64,000 nt of DNA from Mucilaginibacter aquatilis (lineage in GTDB: Bacteria; Bacteroidota; Bacteroidia; Sphingobacteriales; Sphingobacteriaceae). The stretch covers positions 124,001 to 188,000 of the forward strand of contig NZ_WQLA01000004.1 in assembly GCF_009755275.1 (NCBI RefSeq), in the 5' to 3' direction. The translations under genes were made by a program, and so were the position numbers. Shown here one piece after another: positions 37,695-46,639 of the stretch (within the stretch, counting starts at the first letter, position 1; each line of letters begins with the position of its first letter). The notes below the pieces were generated by a model. It was given only the letters and a program-made list of their open reading frames with translations, made no database searches and was not told where the DNA came from.

Positions 37695-38798
37695 ATGCCT
37701 TTAAGGGAATTGGAGAGAATCAAGGCAGTTAACCGTTTCTTGAAACTTGAAATCAGTAAGGATGCTGAGTTACAGGAGATAGTTGAACTTGCTGCCAGAG
37801 TTTGTGGTACCAACGCAGCACTCATAACTTTTTTAGATGCCGATATACAAAATGTAATGTTCAAAACCGGCATCCAACTAGACAACACCAAAAGGGTTGA
37901 CGCCTTTTGTGATCATGTTGTACGTTCAGAATCATTTTTTGAAGTTGAAAATGCCCTTACGGATGAACGATTTAACCGCAATCCATTAGTTACAGGTAAG
38001 CCTGATATTCGTTACTATGCCGGTGCACCGCTGACAACCCAAGACGGTATGAGTTTGGGCAGCTTGTGTGTTATTGATACGGCAATGAACAAGCTGTCTG
38101 AATTACAAAAGCAGATGCTCGTGGCGTTGGCCAAACAAGTAATTCAATTACTTGAGTTTGATATGAGTTTACAAATATTACGATCACAATATATTAGTGC
38201 TAAGCAATCTGAAATTGAATTAAGGGCCTTTTTTGAGAGCACCATTGATCATCATTTACTTTTAGGGCTTAACTTTCAGGTACTTGCTTTCAACCGCGCA
38301 TGGGAAAGCCATGTACTTGCAGCGTATGGTAAAAACCTTACCAGGGGGGCATCAATGACTGATTATGTGCATCCCGCAAATTTAAGCCGCTTTTACCAGG
38401 ATTATTTGCACGCTTTAAAAGGCACTGCAATTTATGATGAGCGTAACCTAGGCAACGAAGGAGAAGAAGCCTGGCGTATAGTGAAATTTGAACCTGCGTT
38501 TGATATGGATGGAAAAGTAATTGGCGTTGCCATCAATACCACTGATGTTAACAGGCGTGTTAAGCAGGAAATTCTTGTTCAGGAACAACACAAATCACTT
38601 GAACATATCGCTTTTTTGCAGGCTCATGAATTACGCAGACCTGTAGCTACCATTTTAGGCTTAATGGATTTAATAAAAGAAAATGAGTATAAAAATTCTC
38701 AATCGGAATTTGAGTATCTTGAAAAAACTGTTGAAGAACTTGACTCAAAAATTAAATTGGTTATAGAGCAGGTTTCGGTTGCAAGCTACGTCAAGTAG
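37695..38798 (+). CDS. GAF-PAS protein with histidine-kinase DHp helix but no ATPase domain
   Basis: 367 residues. A GAF domain (about 15-155: AVNRFLKLEISKDAELQEIV, CDHVVRSESFFEVENALTDERF, YYAGAPLTTQDGMSLGSLCVID), then a PAS domain (about 170-285), then a DHp segment with HELRRP carrying H311. The protein ends about 55 residues later, before any N or G box. The bases after the stop encode no continuation in any frame, so this is not an obvious frameshift. It may act as a phosphotransfer or dimerisation partner for another kinase, or as a non-catalytic sensor. GAF domains of this type are common in sphingobacterial light, redox or small-molecule sensors, but no chromophore Cys is evident. Confidence 0.85.
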   Translation: MPLRELERIKAVNRFLKLEISKDAELQEIVELAARVCGTNAALITFLDADIQNVMFKTGIQLDNTKRVDAFCDHVVRSESFFEVENALTDERFNRNPLVTGKPDIRYYAGAPLTTQDGMSLGSLCVIDTAMNKLSELQKQMLVALAKQVIQLLEFDMSLQILRSQYISAKQSEIELRAFFESTIDHHLLLGLNFQVLAFNRAWESHVLAAYGKNLTRGASMTDYVHPANLSRFYQDYLHALKGTAIYDERNLGNEGEEAWRIVKFEPAFDMDGKVIGVAINTTDVNRRVKQEILVQEQHKSLEHIAFLQAHELRRPVATILGLMDLIKENEYKNSQSEFEYLEKTVEELDSKIKLVIEQVSVASYVK

Positions 38799-38867
38799 CT
38801 TTTGGGGATGAAAGCTTTGTAAGGGCTTAAAGTATATCTTGTACATTTCAGGTTCATTATTGTACAT

Positions 38868-39944
38868 GTGGCTCAAATAATTGTCAGTACAGTTGTAATC
38901 TGCTTACCTTTATATATGTTTCGTGCATACCATTTAAAGTGGTGTTTTACCATGATAGGCATACTGGCCATAGGCACTCTGCTTATGCGACCCGGCTTTT
39001 TTTCCACCCATAATTGGATTCAGTACTTTGTACACCTTCTTTCCATTTCAACCTCGATACTGAGTTGCTGGTTTATTCAAGGGTATTTTAAAAAACGAAC
39101 ATTTGCTGGTTACACAACTTACGCAACATCAATCATTAGTATTATTTGTGGTATTGTAGCATCATTTGCTGTAGGCTCAACGTTAACTTTTTTTATTCCT
39201 GAACGCTACTTTTTTCCCGAAAATCATTTGGGTTACGGTTACGTTGATTTGGTACGCAGGCTTATAGGTTCATTCTTTTTAAGTATGGCCTGCTACATAT
39301 CTTACAACAATCTCGATACCAACGATAAGCTGCAGCAAACTAAATTGGAGAATGAGCAGTTTAAGCAGGCTCATCTGCGGGCGCAGTTAATTTCTTTGCA
39401 ACAGCAAATTAGTCCGCACTTCCTATTTAATTCACTCAGTACTTTAAAAACCATTGCTACTGATGCCGACACCAAGAACTTTGTTGTGCAACTGGCACAC
39501 GTGTACCGTTACCTGCTTAACTTTAACGACAGACAAGTTTCGCGCCTTTCTGAAGAACTGGCTTTTATACGCTCTTATTTATATATCCTGCACCAAAGGT
39601 TTGAAAGCGCATTAGACATCCACATCAATGTGCCTGAGCAGTATTTAAACTATCAAATTCCCCCTCTGTCATTGCAATTGCTGGTTGAAAACGCAATTAA
39701 GCATAACGCCCTATCGCCTGACAGGCCTTTGACGATCAGCATAAAAGTAGATTACCAGTTACAACTAGTAGTAAGCAATAATTTTCGTCCTAAAAAGGTT
39801 CCGGTTGAAAGTACCGGACTTGGCTTGCAAAACATAAATGACCGTTTCAGACTTTTGTTTAACAAGGAGATCAGAGTAGAAAAAAATAATGAGGCATTTA
39901 CCGTAATTCTACCGCTTGTAGCTAATGAACGTGATCATAATTGA
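38868..39944 (+). CDS. LytS-type sensor histidine kinase (His_kinase family)
   Basis: 358 residues from a GTG start; no in-frame ATG precedes it. About four transmembrane helices lie in residues 1-150. The His_kinase domain has phosphoacceptor H184 in QQISPHFLFNSLSTLK and the N-box LVENAIKHNALSP; the G-box is STGLGLQNINDRF near the C-terminus. The regulator gene overlaps its end by 20 bases, so the two form a standard LytS/LytT-like pair. The efflux operon that follows is the likely target. Confidence 0.93.
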   Translation: MAQIIVSTVVICLPLYMFRAYHLKWCFTMIGILAIGTLLMRPGFFSTHNWIQYFVHLLSISTSILSCWFIQGYFKKRTFAGYTTYATSIISIICGIVASFAVGSTLTFFIPERYFFPENHLGYGYVDLVRRLIGSFFLSMACYISYNNLDTNDKLQQTKLENEQFKQAHLRAQLISLQQQISPHFLFNSLSTLKTIATDADTKNFVVQLAHVYRYLLNFNDRQVSRLSEELAFIRSYLYILHQRFESALDIHINVPEQYLNYQIPPLSLQLLVENAIKHNALSPDRPLTISIKVDYQLQLVVSNNFRPKKVPVESTGLGLQNINDRFRLLFNKEIRVEKNNEAFTVILPLVANERDHN

Positions 39945-40674
39945 GGACGAACCCCGTACCGCAAACGATTTAAAGGCCACCTTAGTAAGTCTTGATAATT
40001 CAATTAACGTGCTGGCTATTCTGCCATCAGTTAGTACTGCAGTTGCCTGGCTGCAAAGCAATCCGGCACCGGAACTCATTTTTTCTGACATTCAACTGGG
40101 TGATGGCTTGAGCTTTGAAATATTCAAAGAAGTTCAAATTAACGCACCCGTTATTTTTTGCACCGCATTTGATGAATATGCTATAAACGCCTTTGAGTCT
40201 AACAGTATTGATTACCTACTGAAGCCTATTGAAGAAGACCGGGTTGAAAAAAGCCTGCAAAAGTTTCATCGTATCAAGGGGCACTACAGTAGTGCAGGTA
40301 ATTTAGACAGGGTTATAAGCCAACTTACCAAGCAGTACAAACAGTCGCTACTGGTTCACTACCGTGAAAAGATTATTCCGGTAAAGGTTGCTGATATATG
40401 CCTGGTGTATGCAGCGAACGGGTTAGTTAACCTACACATGACCGACAAACAAGAGTATACCGTTCAATATACCATAGAGCAGCTCGAAAACATGCTTGAC
40501 CCGAAGCACTTTTTCAGAGCTAACCGCCAATTCATCATCAACCGTGACACGGTACAAAACATTGAGCATTACTTTAACCGCAGGCTGGTTGTTCATACCG
40601 CCTGCCCAACGCCCGAAACCATTATTGTAAGCCGCCTTAAAGCCAACGATTTTTTGCGCTGGATTGAGCAATAA
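39925..40674 (+). CDS. LytTR-family response regulator
   Basis: 249 residues: receiver domain (about 1-120; acidic E7/D8/E9 and phosphoacceptor D55 in IFSDIQLGDG; Lys in LLKPIEE) and a LytTR DNA-binding domain (about 145-249: IIPVKVADICLVYAANGLVNLH, FFRANRQFIIN). LytTR proteins bind paired direct repeats about two helical turns apart. Such a pair (ACATTTC twice, 21 bp apart) lies 40-67 bases after this gene, in front of the efflux operon. Confidence 0.94.
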   Translation: MNVIIIEDEPRTANDLKATLVSLDNSINVLAILPSVSTAVAWLQSNPAPELIFSDIQLGDGLSFEIFKEVQINAPVIFCTAFDEYAINAFESNSIDYLLKPIEEDRVEKSLQKFHRIKGHYSSAGNLDRVISQLTKQYKQSLLVHYREKIIPVKVADICLVYAANGLVNLHMTDKQEYTVQYTIEQLENMLDPKHFFRANRQFIINRDTVQNIEHYFNRRLVVHTACPTPETIIVSRLKANDFLRWIEQ

Positions 40675-40713
40675 GCTTGGCTTTACACACACCATTGCTG
40701 TAAAACATGCGTG

Positions 40714-40754
40714 ACATTTCAGCTTGGCATTGGTACATTTCGCTATCAATTTTG
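40714..40754 (+). promoter_or_regulatory. Candidate LytTR operator and promoter of the efflux operon
   Basis: ACATTTC occurs at 40714-40720 and again at 40735-40741, start-to-start 21 bp, with a shared G three bases before each copy. CAATTTTG at 40747-40754 is one base off the Bacteroidota -7 element TAnnTTTG, and a TTGG lies about 20 bases upstream of it. The layout suits activation by the LytTR regulator encoded just upstream. Seen in sequence; the function is inference. Confidence 0.4.
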
Positions 40755-40833
40755 CACGGTTCAGGTATTTTATGGCTAAAAGCCACCGCAAGCATTATAG
40801 TTTTGTATCATCGGTTTTAACAGCCGTTGTGTT

Positions 40834-42165
40834 ATGAACAGGAAATTAATAACTGCTATTATTTTTTTAATGCCGCTAAATCTTATGGCCCAGCAAACCT
40901 GGAACCTGAGAACGTGCATTGAATATGGTTTAAAAAATCATCGCAGCAATGCGGTGTACGCTAATCAAAAACGCATTGCTGATGCTCAGGCTAAAGAAGC
41001 ACTGGCAGACTATTTACCTAAAATAAGCCTTAACGGAACAGTTGATGACAATTTAAAAGTACAGCAAACAGTAATTCCTGGCGGTATTTTTGGCCCGGAT
41101 GATATCAGGGTTGCGTTTACCAAAAAGTTCAACACTAACGGTGTTGCACAGCTTGATCAAACTCTGTATGATCAATCGCTAATTAACGGTTTAAAGGCAA
41201 ACAAGTACAATGTTGAACAGGCAGGACTCAATCAACAGCAAAATGATGAAGCAATTATATATAACATCAGTACGGCCTATTATCAAATTATGGTTTACCG
41301 TGAACAACTTGCTTTACTTCAAATAAACCGGAAAACTTATCAAAAACAGATAGACATATCGGTGCTTAAAGTAAAAAAGGGAGTTTCCCTGCAAAAAGAC
41401 CTTGATAAGGTAACTGTTGACTTAAACAATGCAGAATCGCAAATGCGCGTTGCCGAGAGTAACTTAACTCTTTCTGAAAATCAGCTGAAGTATGAAATGG
41501 GATACCCTATTACTGATGCGCTAACTGTTGAAAGCATGAGTGCTGAAAAAACACCCGCGCCTACGCTGGCGGCAAATAACTCACAATTTGCCTTAAACAA
41601 CCGTACAGACTATCGCATTTCTGAAATTAACGCCAAATTATTAGAAATAGATGAAAGCCGTATCAAAGCCGGCGGCTTACCAAAGCTGACCGCCTATGCA
41701 AGGTATGGCACCATTGGGTTTGGCGATAACCTTAGTCAATCGTTTTCATCCATGACACCGTATTCAGCAGTTGGTTTAAAGCTAAGCTTTCCCATTTTTG
41801 ATTTTTTTAAACGTAGTGCACAGTACAATCAGGCCAAATTCAAACGACTCAACGCACAGGAAAATCTGAAGCTTGACGAAGGCAAATATCAGCTTCAATA
41901 TGAAAATGCCCGCACCAAAATGCTGAAAGAACAAACCAATGTTGATAATAATAAACGCAATATTGAATTGGCACGTTCCGTATTCAGCACAACAGATTTG
42001 CAGTTCCAAAAAGGTACCACTGACCTTACTGACTGGCTGAATGCCCAAAACTCTCTTAAAGAAGCTCAAAACAATTATCTCAAATCATTATACCAGTTCT
42101 ACCTTGCCAAAGTAGAGCTTGAAAAAGCAGGCGGCACCTTAAAAACCTTTTACTCGGCCCTATAA
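40834..42165 (+). CDS. TolC-family outer-membrane efflux protein
   Basis: 443 residues with a signal peptide (about 1-19, cleavage near LMAQQ). Two long coiled-coil halves of the TolC fold are visible, with repeat-like segments such as NISTAYYQIMVYREQLALLQIN and the pattern of LNAQNSLKEAQNNYLKSLYQFYLAKVELEKA near the end. It makes the exit duct of the tripartite pump. First gene of the efflux operon; the adaptor gene follows after eight bases. Confidence 0.94.
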   Translation: MNRKLITAIIFLMPLNLMAQQTWNLRTCIEYGLKNHRSNAVYANQKRIADAQAKEALADYLPKISLNGTVDDNLKVQQTVIPGGIFGPDDIRVAFTKKFNTNGVAQLDQTLYDQSLINGLKANKYNVEQAGLNQQQNDEAIIYNISTAYYQIMVYREQLALLQINRKTYQKQIDISVLKVKKGVSLQKDLDKVTVDLNNAESQMRVAESNLTLSENQLKYEMGYPITDALTVESMSAEKTPAPTLAANNSQFALNNRTDYRISEINAKLLEIDESRIKAGGLPKLTAYARYGTIGFGDNLSQSFSSMTPYSAVGLKLSFPIFDFFKRSAQYNQAKFKRLNAQENLKLDEGKYQLQYENARTKMLKEQTNVDNNKRNIELARSVFSTTDLQFQKGTTDLTDWLNAQNSLKEAQNNYLKSLYQFYLAKVELEKAGGTLKTFYSAL

Positions 42166-42173
42166 CTCAGCAA

Positions 42174-43232
42174 ATGAAAACTAAATACATTATTATACTC
42201 GTTGGTATTGCCATTGTTGGCTTAATAGTTTACAAACTGGCATCTAACAAAAAGAAACTTGACGAGAAAAACAAGCCTGTACAGGTTACCAGCGTACGTA
42301 TACCGGTTAAAGCAGCCCCTGCCAAGGAGCAGTTGCAGGAAATAAACATTATGAAAACTGGTAGCCTTGCGCCGTTTAAAGAGGCCAAAGCGCTTGCTGT
42401 AACCGGAGGTAATTTACTACAGGTGCGGTTTGAATTGGGCGACCGTGTAAGCAAAGGCCAGGTATTAGCCGTTACTGATAATCAAAGTGCCCGGCTGGAC
42501 CTGCAAAAAGCTGAAAGCAACGCCGCCAAACTGCGTAACGACTTAAACACCTATACAGAATTACTGCAAGGCAAAGCAGCCACCCAAGAGAAGGTGAACG
42601 ATATACGCCAAAACTATATGGATGCTGTAACGCAGGTTAACCTGAGCCGTAAAAACCTGGCCGATGCTGCCATTAAAGCACCTACGAGCGGCATAATTTC
42701 ATCAAAGCCCGTTGAGCAAGGCGTTTTTGTAAATGCAGGTAGCGAGGTAGCCACAATAGTTGACCTTTCAAGGGCCAAAGTACAGGTTTATTTGACCGAA
42801 GCTGAGGTTTATAAAGTTGAACAAGGCCAAAAAGTAAAAATTACCACTGAAGTTTATCCGGGTAAAGTGTTTGCTGGTACTGTAAGCTTTATTAGCCCAC
42901 AAGCTGATGCCACGCATAATTATCTTGTAGAAATACTGGTTTATAACACACAGCGTGCTATTCTGCGTTCGGGCACCTTTGTATATGCCGATTTTAGTAA
43001 AAAGACCCGCCAGCAAGTACTGGTGATTCCGCGCGAGGCACTTACTGAGAGTATAAAAGATGCTGCCGTATACGTAATACAAAATGGCACAGTTAAACGC
43101 AGAACTATACAAACCGGTGCCGAAATGGGCACTATGGTGCAGGTAACCTCAGGGTTAAGCGCCGGCGAACAGGTGGTAACGTCCGGCCAGATCAATTTGA
43201 AAGATGGCACCCAGGTAAGTATATCTAATTAA
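42174..43232 (+). CDS. HlyD/AcrA-type RND efflux adaptor
   Basis: 352 residues anchored by an N-terminal transmembrane helix (about 4-22) rather than a lipobox. Lipoyl/barrel-sandwich halves (LLQVRFELGDRVSKGQVLAV and AAIKAPTSGIISSKPVEQGVFVNAG), a short coiled coil between them and a beta-barrel domain follow the membrane-fusion-protein plan. It bridges the inner-membrane pump and the TolC duct across the periplasm. The pump gene follows after a 151-base gap that contains a small transmembrane ORF. Confidence 0.94.
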   Translation: MKTKYIIILVGIAIVGLIVYKLASNKKKLDEKNKPVQVTSVRIPVKAAPAKEQLQEINIMKTGSLAPFKEAKALAVTGGNLLQVRFELGDRVSKGQVLAVTDNQSARLDLQKAESNAAKLRNDLNTYTELLQGKAATQEKVNDIRQNYMDAVTQVNLSRKNLADAAIKAPTSGIISSKPVEQGVFVNAGSEVATIVDLSRAKVQVYLTEAEVYKVEQGQKVKITTEVYPGKVFAGTVSFISPQADATHNYLVEILVYNTQRAILRSGTFVYADFSKKTRQQVLVIPREALTESIKDAAVYVIQNGTVKRRTIQTGAEMGTMVQVTSGLSAGEQVVTSGQINLKDGTQVSISN

Positions 43233-43252
43233 GCTTAATTAAAACTACACTG

Positions 43253-43402
43253 ATGCACGGCAGCATGCAACGAAACCGGCTAAACGTTATGATTGTGTTC
43301 ATGATTGTACTGATACTTTTAGTTCAGGCAGGCTTTAAGGTTAAAGTAACACATGCCGTGCTTACAAATAAAAATACGCAACCATGTCAATTGCTGAAGT
43401 AG
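43253..43402 (+). CDS. Possible small single-pass membrane protein within the efflux operon
   Basis: A 49-codon ORF (MHGSMQRNRLNVMIVFMIVL at its start) between the adaptor and pump genes, ending 19 bases inside the pump gene in another frame. It has a basic N-terminus and a strongly hydrophobic helix (about 12-27) followed by a short Lys-rich tail, so it resembles a real membrane peptide. Position recalls small pump-associated proteins such as AcrZ, but no sequence likeness is claimed. It could be a chance ORF in leader DNA. Confidence 0.35.
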   Translation: MHGSMQRNRLNVMIVFMIVLILLVQAGFKVKVTHAVLTNKNTQPCQLLK

Positions 43403-46400
43403 CCGTTAAGCGGCCATTACTGATCATTGTTATATTTACGGTGCTTATACTGTTTGGTGCACTTAGCTATACCAAACTCAATTACAAACTCCTTCCTACT
43501 ATTGAGGTTCCAACGGTATCGGTAAGTACCGTATATCCGGGGGCTTCGGCAGCCGAAGTGGAAACATCTGTTACAAAAAAGCTGGAGGATGCTTTTGCAT
43601 CTGTTGAAGGTTTGGATAAGCTAAGCTCTACCTCACAAGAAGGTGTATCGCAGGTAGTGGTACAGCTTAAAAGCGGCGTTGATATTGATAAAGCCGAACG
43701 CGACATACAGCGCAAGGCTGACCAGGCTCAAAACGATTTACCGGATGATATTGACCGCCCTGTAGTTAATAAAATTAACCTCGAAGAGGTACCGGTTATA
43801 AGAGCTGGCGTAACCTCAAACCTAGCGCCTAAAGCGTTGTATGATATGGTTGACCTTCAACTACGGCCAATATTACAAAACGTAAGCGGTGTGGGCCAGG
43901 TAAATATTATTGGCGGCGATGAACGCGAAATACAAGTAAACATTGACCAAAGTAAACTCAAAGCTTATGGACTAACTATTACCCAGGTAACAGAAGCTGT
44001 CAGAAACGCGAACCAGTCATTCCCGGCAGGCAGCATTGAAACGCGCGAGCAGCAGGTTTCTATACAATATGATGCCAACGTTGCGTCGGTAGATCAGATA
44101 CGTAATTTAATTGTGCAGCAACGCCCCGGCAGCGGCAGCATATACCTGCGCAACATTGCCGAGGTAGTTGATGCAACCGCTAAAGAAACAGCCATTAACC
44201 ATATTAACGGTATACCATCAATTGGTATACAGGTTATTAAGCAAACAGATGCCAACGCTGTAAACGTAAGTAAAGGCATAAAGGAAAGCTTTGCCCGCAT
44301 TGAGCAGCAGTACAAAAGCCAAAATTTGAAGTTCACCGTATCAAGTGATCAGTCTACTTACACATTGCGATCGGCCGATGCCGTAATGGAAGACCTTGTG
44401 CTGGCTGTAATAATAGTTGGTGTGGTTATGCTGGCCTTCCTGCATAGCTTCCGCAGCTCAATGTTTGTTATGGTAGCCCTGCCCTCTTCTATCATACCAA
44501 CTTTTATTGCTATGATGCTCATGGGCTTCTCGCTCAACCTAATGACTTTGATGGCTATGTCATTAGTAGTAGGTATTTTAGTTGATGATTCTATTGTAGT
44601 GCTCGAAAACATTTATCGTCACTTGGAAATGGGATCAGACCGGCGTACGGCTGCTATTGAAGGCCGTAGCGAAATTGGATTTACTGCCATGGCTATTACC
44701 CTGGTAGATGTGGTGGTATTTTTACCGCTTGCCTTATCGGGCGGAATAATAGGTGCTATCTTACGTGAGTTCTCGTTGGTGGTGGTATTTTCTACCTTGA
44801 TGAGCTTGTTCGTATCTTTTACAATTACGCCTATGTTAGCCAGCCGTTTTGGCCGCGTGGAGCATTTAAGTAAAGACACACTCTGGGGCAAAATAAACTT
44901 AGGTTTTGAACATATTATTGACGTAATTAAAGAGCAGTATGGCAAAATGCTGGCAACAGCGCTGCACAAAAAACGATGGTTACTGTCGGGCGTTATTGTA
45001 CTAATTATTGGCTCATTAATGCTGGTTGGTAAAGGTTTCATCGGAGCATCATTTATTCCGGCAGGCGATCAGGGTGAGTTACTCATCAATCTTGAGCTTG
45101 AGCCGGCAGCATCAATATACCAAACCAATATGCTAACGCAGCAGGTAGAAAAGAAGATAATGGCCCGCGCCGAGGTTGATAAGGTATTTTCGAGCATTGG
45201 CTTTGTGAGCGGTGGTGTGGTTGGCGCAGGTAATAACGCTAACCGGGCCGAACTTACGGTGAGCCTAAAAGATGCCAAAGAGCGCAGTATGACCTCAGAG
45301 GAATTTGGCATTAAGATGCAGCGTGAGTTAAGCGAGGCAATACCTGGTGCCAAAATCACGGCCTCGCCAACGTCAATTACCGGTAACGCCAGCCAGGCGC
45401 CTATTCAAATTGCTATCAAAGGTGTTAACCTAGATGCAGTACGCTCAGTAGCCGAGCAATATATGCAATTGGTATCAACCGTACCCGGAACTCAGTTTGT
45501 GCAACTTTCGGTAAAAGACCGTAAGCCGCAAGTTGAGGTGAAACTTAACCGCGAAAAGATGACCTTGCTTGGCATAAATGCGGGCCAGGTAGGTGCAGCT
45601 TTACAAAACGCCTTTAGCGGTAATGATCAAAGTAAGTTTAAACAATCGGGCAATGAGTACGATATTTTGATTGGCCTTGACCGTTACAATCGTTCCAATA
45701 TTAATGATGTGCGAAATCTGAATTTTGTTAACAGTGATGGTAAAAGCTTTGTATTAAGCCAGTTTGCCGAAGTAAAAGAAGGTTTGGGTGAAAGCGTACT
45801 GCAACGCAGCGACAGGATGGGTTCGATAACGGTAAATTCTAACGTAGCCGGTCGGCCTACCGGTACGGTGGCTAACGACATTAAAGCAAAAGCCGGAAAA
45901 ATAAAAATACCCGAAGGCATAACTGTTGAGTACCTGGGTGATGTAAAAAATCAGGCCGATGCTTTCGGCAGTTTAGCCTTAGCATTGATTATAGCCATAC
46001 TACTGGTTTATCTCATTATGGTGGCTTTATATGAAAGTGTTATCTACCCGTTTGTAGTACTTTTCTCTATCCCGGTTGCGCTTATCGGGGCATTGCTTGC
46101 CTTAGCATTGTCAATGGAAACACTTAACATATTTTCTATTATTGGTGTAATTATGCTCTTGGGCTTAGTATCAAAAAATGCCATCCTCATCGTCGACTTT
46201 ACCAATCAGCTCAAAGCCGAGGGCCGTAGCGTAGTCGATGCCTTGATTGAAGCAGGTAAAGAACGCTTACGCCCTATTTTAATGACTACCCTAGCCATGA
46301 TATTAGGTATGTTGCCCATAGCCATTGCAAGTGGTGCGGGCTCAGAAGTTAAAAACGGTATGGCATGGGTAATTATTGGTGGCTTAACCAGCTCCATGAT

Positions 46401-46497
46401 TTTAACCTTATTTGTAGTGCCGGCCATGTACCTCATAATTGAGAAGTTGAAAGTCCGTTTTTCTAAAAAACAAAACACCGTTCAACCGGCAATTTAA
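43384..46497 (+). CDS. RND-family efflux transporter (AcrB/HAE1-like)
   Basis: 1037 residues, the usual length for hydrophobe/amphiphile RND pumps. It has the N-terminal VKRPLLIIVIFTVLILFGAL helix, a duplicated arrangement of twelve transmembrane helices with two large periplasmic loops, and the proton-relay pair D401/D402 in GILVDDSIVVLENIYRH of helix 4. The second half has GLVSKNAILIVDFTNQL and RLRPILMTTLAMILGMLPIA. It pumps drugs, detergents or secreted metabolites using the proton gradient; the substrate is unknown. Probably induced through the LytS/LytT-like pair upstream. Confidence 0.96.
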   Translation: MSIAEVAVKRPLLIIVIFTVLILFGALSYTKLNYKLLPTIEVPTVSVSTVYPGASAAEVETSVTKKLEDAFASVEGLDKLSSTSQEGVSQVVVQLKSGVDIDKAERDIQRKADQAQNDLPDDIDRPVVNKINLEEVPVIRAGVTSNLAPKALYDMVDLQLRPILQNVSGVGQVNIIGGDEREIQVNIDQSKLKAYGLTITQVTEAVRNANQSFPAGSIETREQQVSIQYDANVASVDQIRNLIVQQRPGSGSIYLRNIAEVVDATAKETAINHINGIPSIGIQVIKQTDANAVNVSKGIKESFARIEQQYKSQNLKFTVSSDQSTYTLRSADAVMEDLVLAVIIVGVVMLAFLHSFRSSMFVMVALPSSIIPTFIAMMLMGFSLNLMTLMAMSLVVGILVDDSIVVLENIYRHLEMGSDRRTAAIEGRSEIGFTAMAITLVDVVVFLPLALSGGIIGAILREFSLVVVFSTLMSLFVSFTITPMLASRFGRVEHLSKDTLWGKINLGFEHIIDVIKEQYGKMLATALHKKRWLLSGVIVLIIGSLMLVGKGFIGASFIPAGDQGELLINLELEPAASIYQTNMLTQQVEKKIMARAEVDKVFSSIGFVSGGVVGAGNNANRAELTVSLKDAKERSMTSEEFGIKMQRELSEAIPGAKITASPTSITGNASQAPIQIAIKGVNLDAVRSVAEQYMQLVSTVPGTQFVQLSVKDRKPQVEVKLNREKMTLLGINAGQVGAALQNAFSGNDQSKFKQSGNEYDILIGLDRYNRSNINDVRNLNFVNSDGKSFVLSQFAEVKEGLGESVLQRSDRMGSITVNSNVAGRPTGTVANDIKAKAGKIKIPEGITVEYLGDVKNQADAFGSLALALIIAILLVYLIMVALYESVIYPFVVLFSIPVALIGALLALALSMETLNIFSIIGVIMLLGLVSKNAILIVDFTNQLKAEGRSVVDALIEAGKERLRPILMTTLAMILGMLPIAIASGAGSEVKNGMAWVIIGGLTSSMILTLFVVPAMYLIIEKLKVRFSKKQNTVQPAI

Positions 46498-46530
46498 AAA
46501 TCCCTTTACTTAATACTTAAATAAACACAG

Positions 46531-46614
46531 ACCGGCTAAAGGCAGGCGGGTAACAATAGGCTTACCTGCCCGCCCTGAGGGCCACAGGGGCTTGCCATGC
46601 CTGCTTTTTCCGGT
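46531..46614. repeat. Complex palindromic intergenic element
   Basis: An inner stem GGCAGGCGGGTAA (46541-46553) pairs with TTACCTGCCCGCC (46562-46574), 13 bp with one mismatch and one wobble around an 8-nt loop. An outer pair runs from ACCGG at 46531 to CCGGT at 46614, with GCAGGC/GCCTGC inside. It is much richer in GC than the surrounding DNA. It may be the terminator of the efflux operon or a dispersed REP-like repeat; copies elsewhere cannot be checked here. Confidence 0.55.
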
Positions 46615-46639
46615 CTTACTTCAACCCTACCTTCACCAC

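Noticed and set aside
44619..45041. 140-codon ORF on the - strand
   Set aside because: Antisense to the RND pump, whose family assignment is certain.
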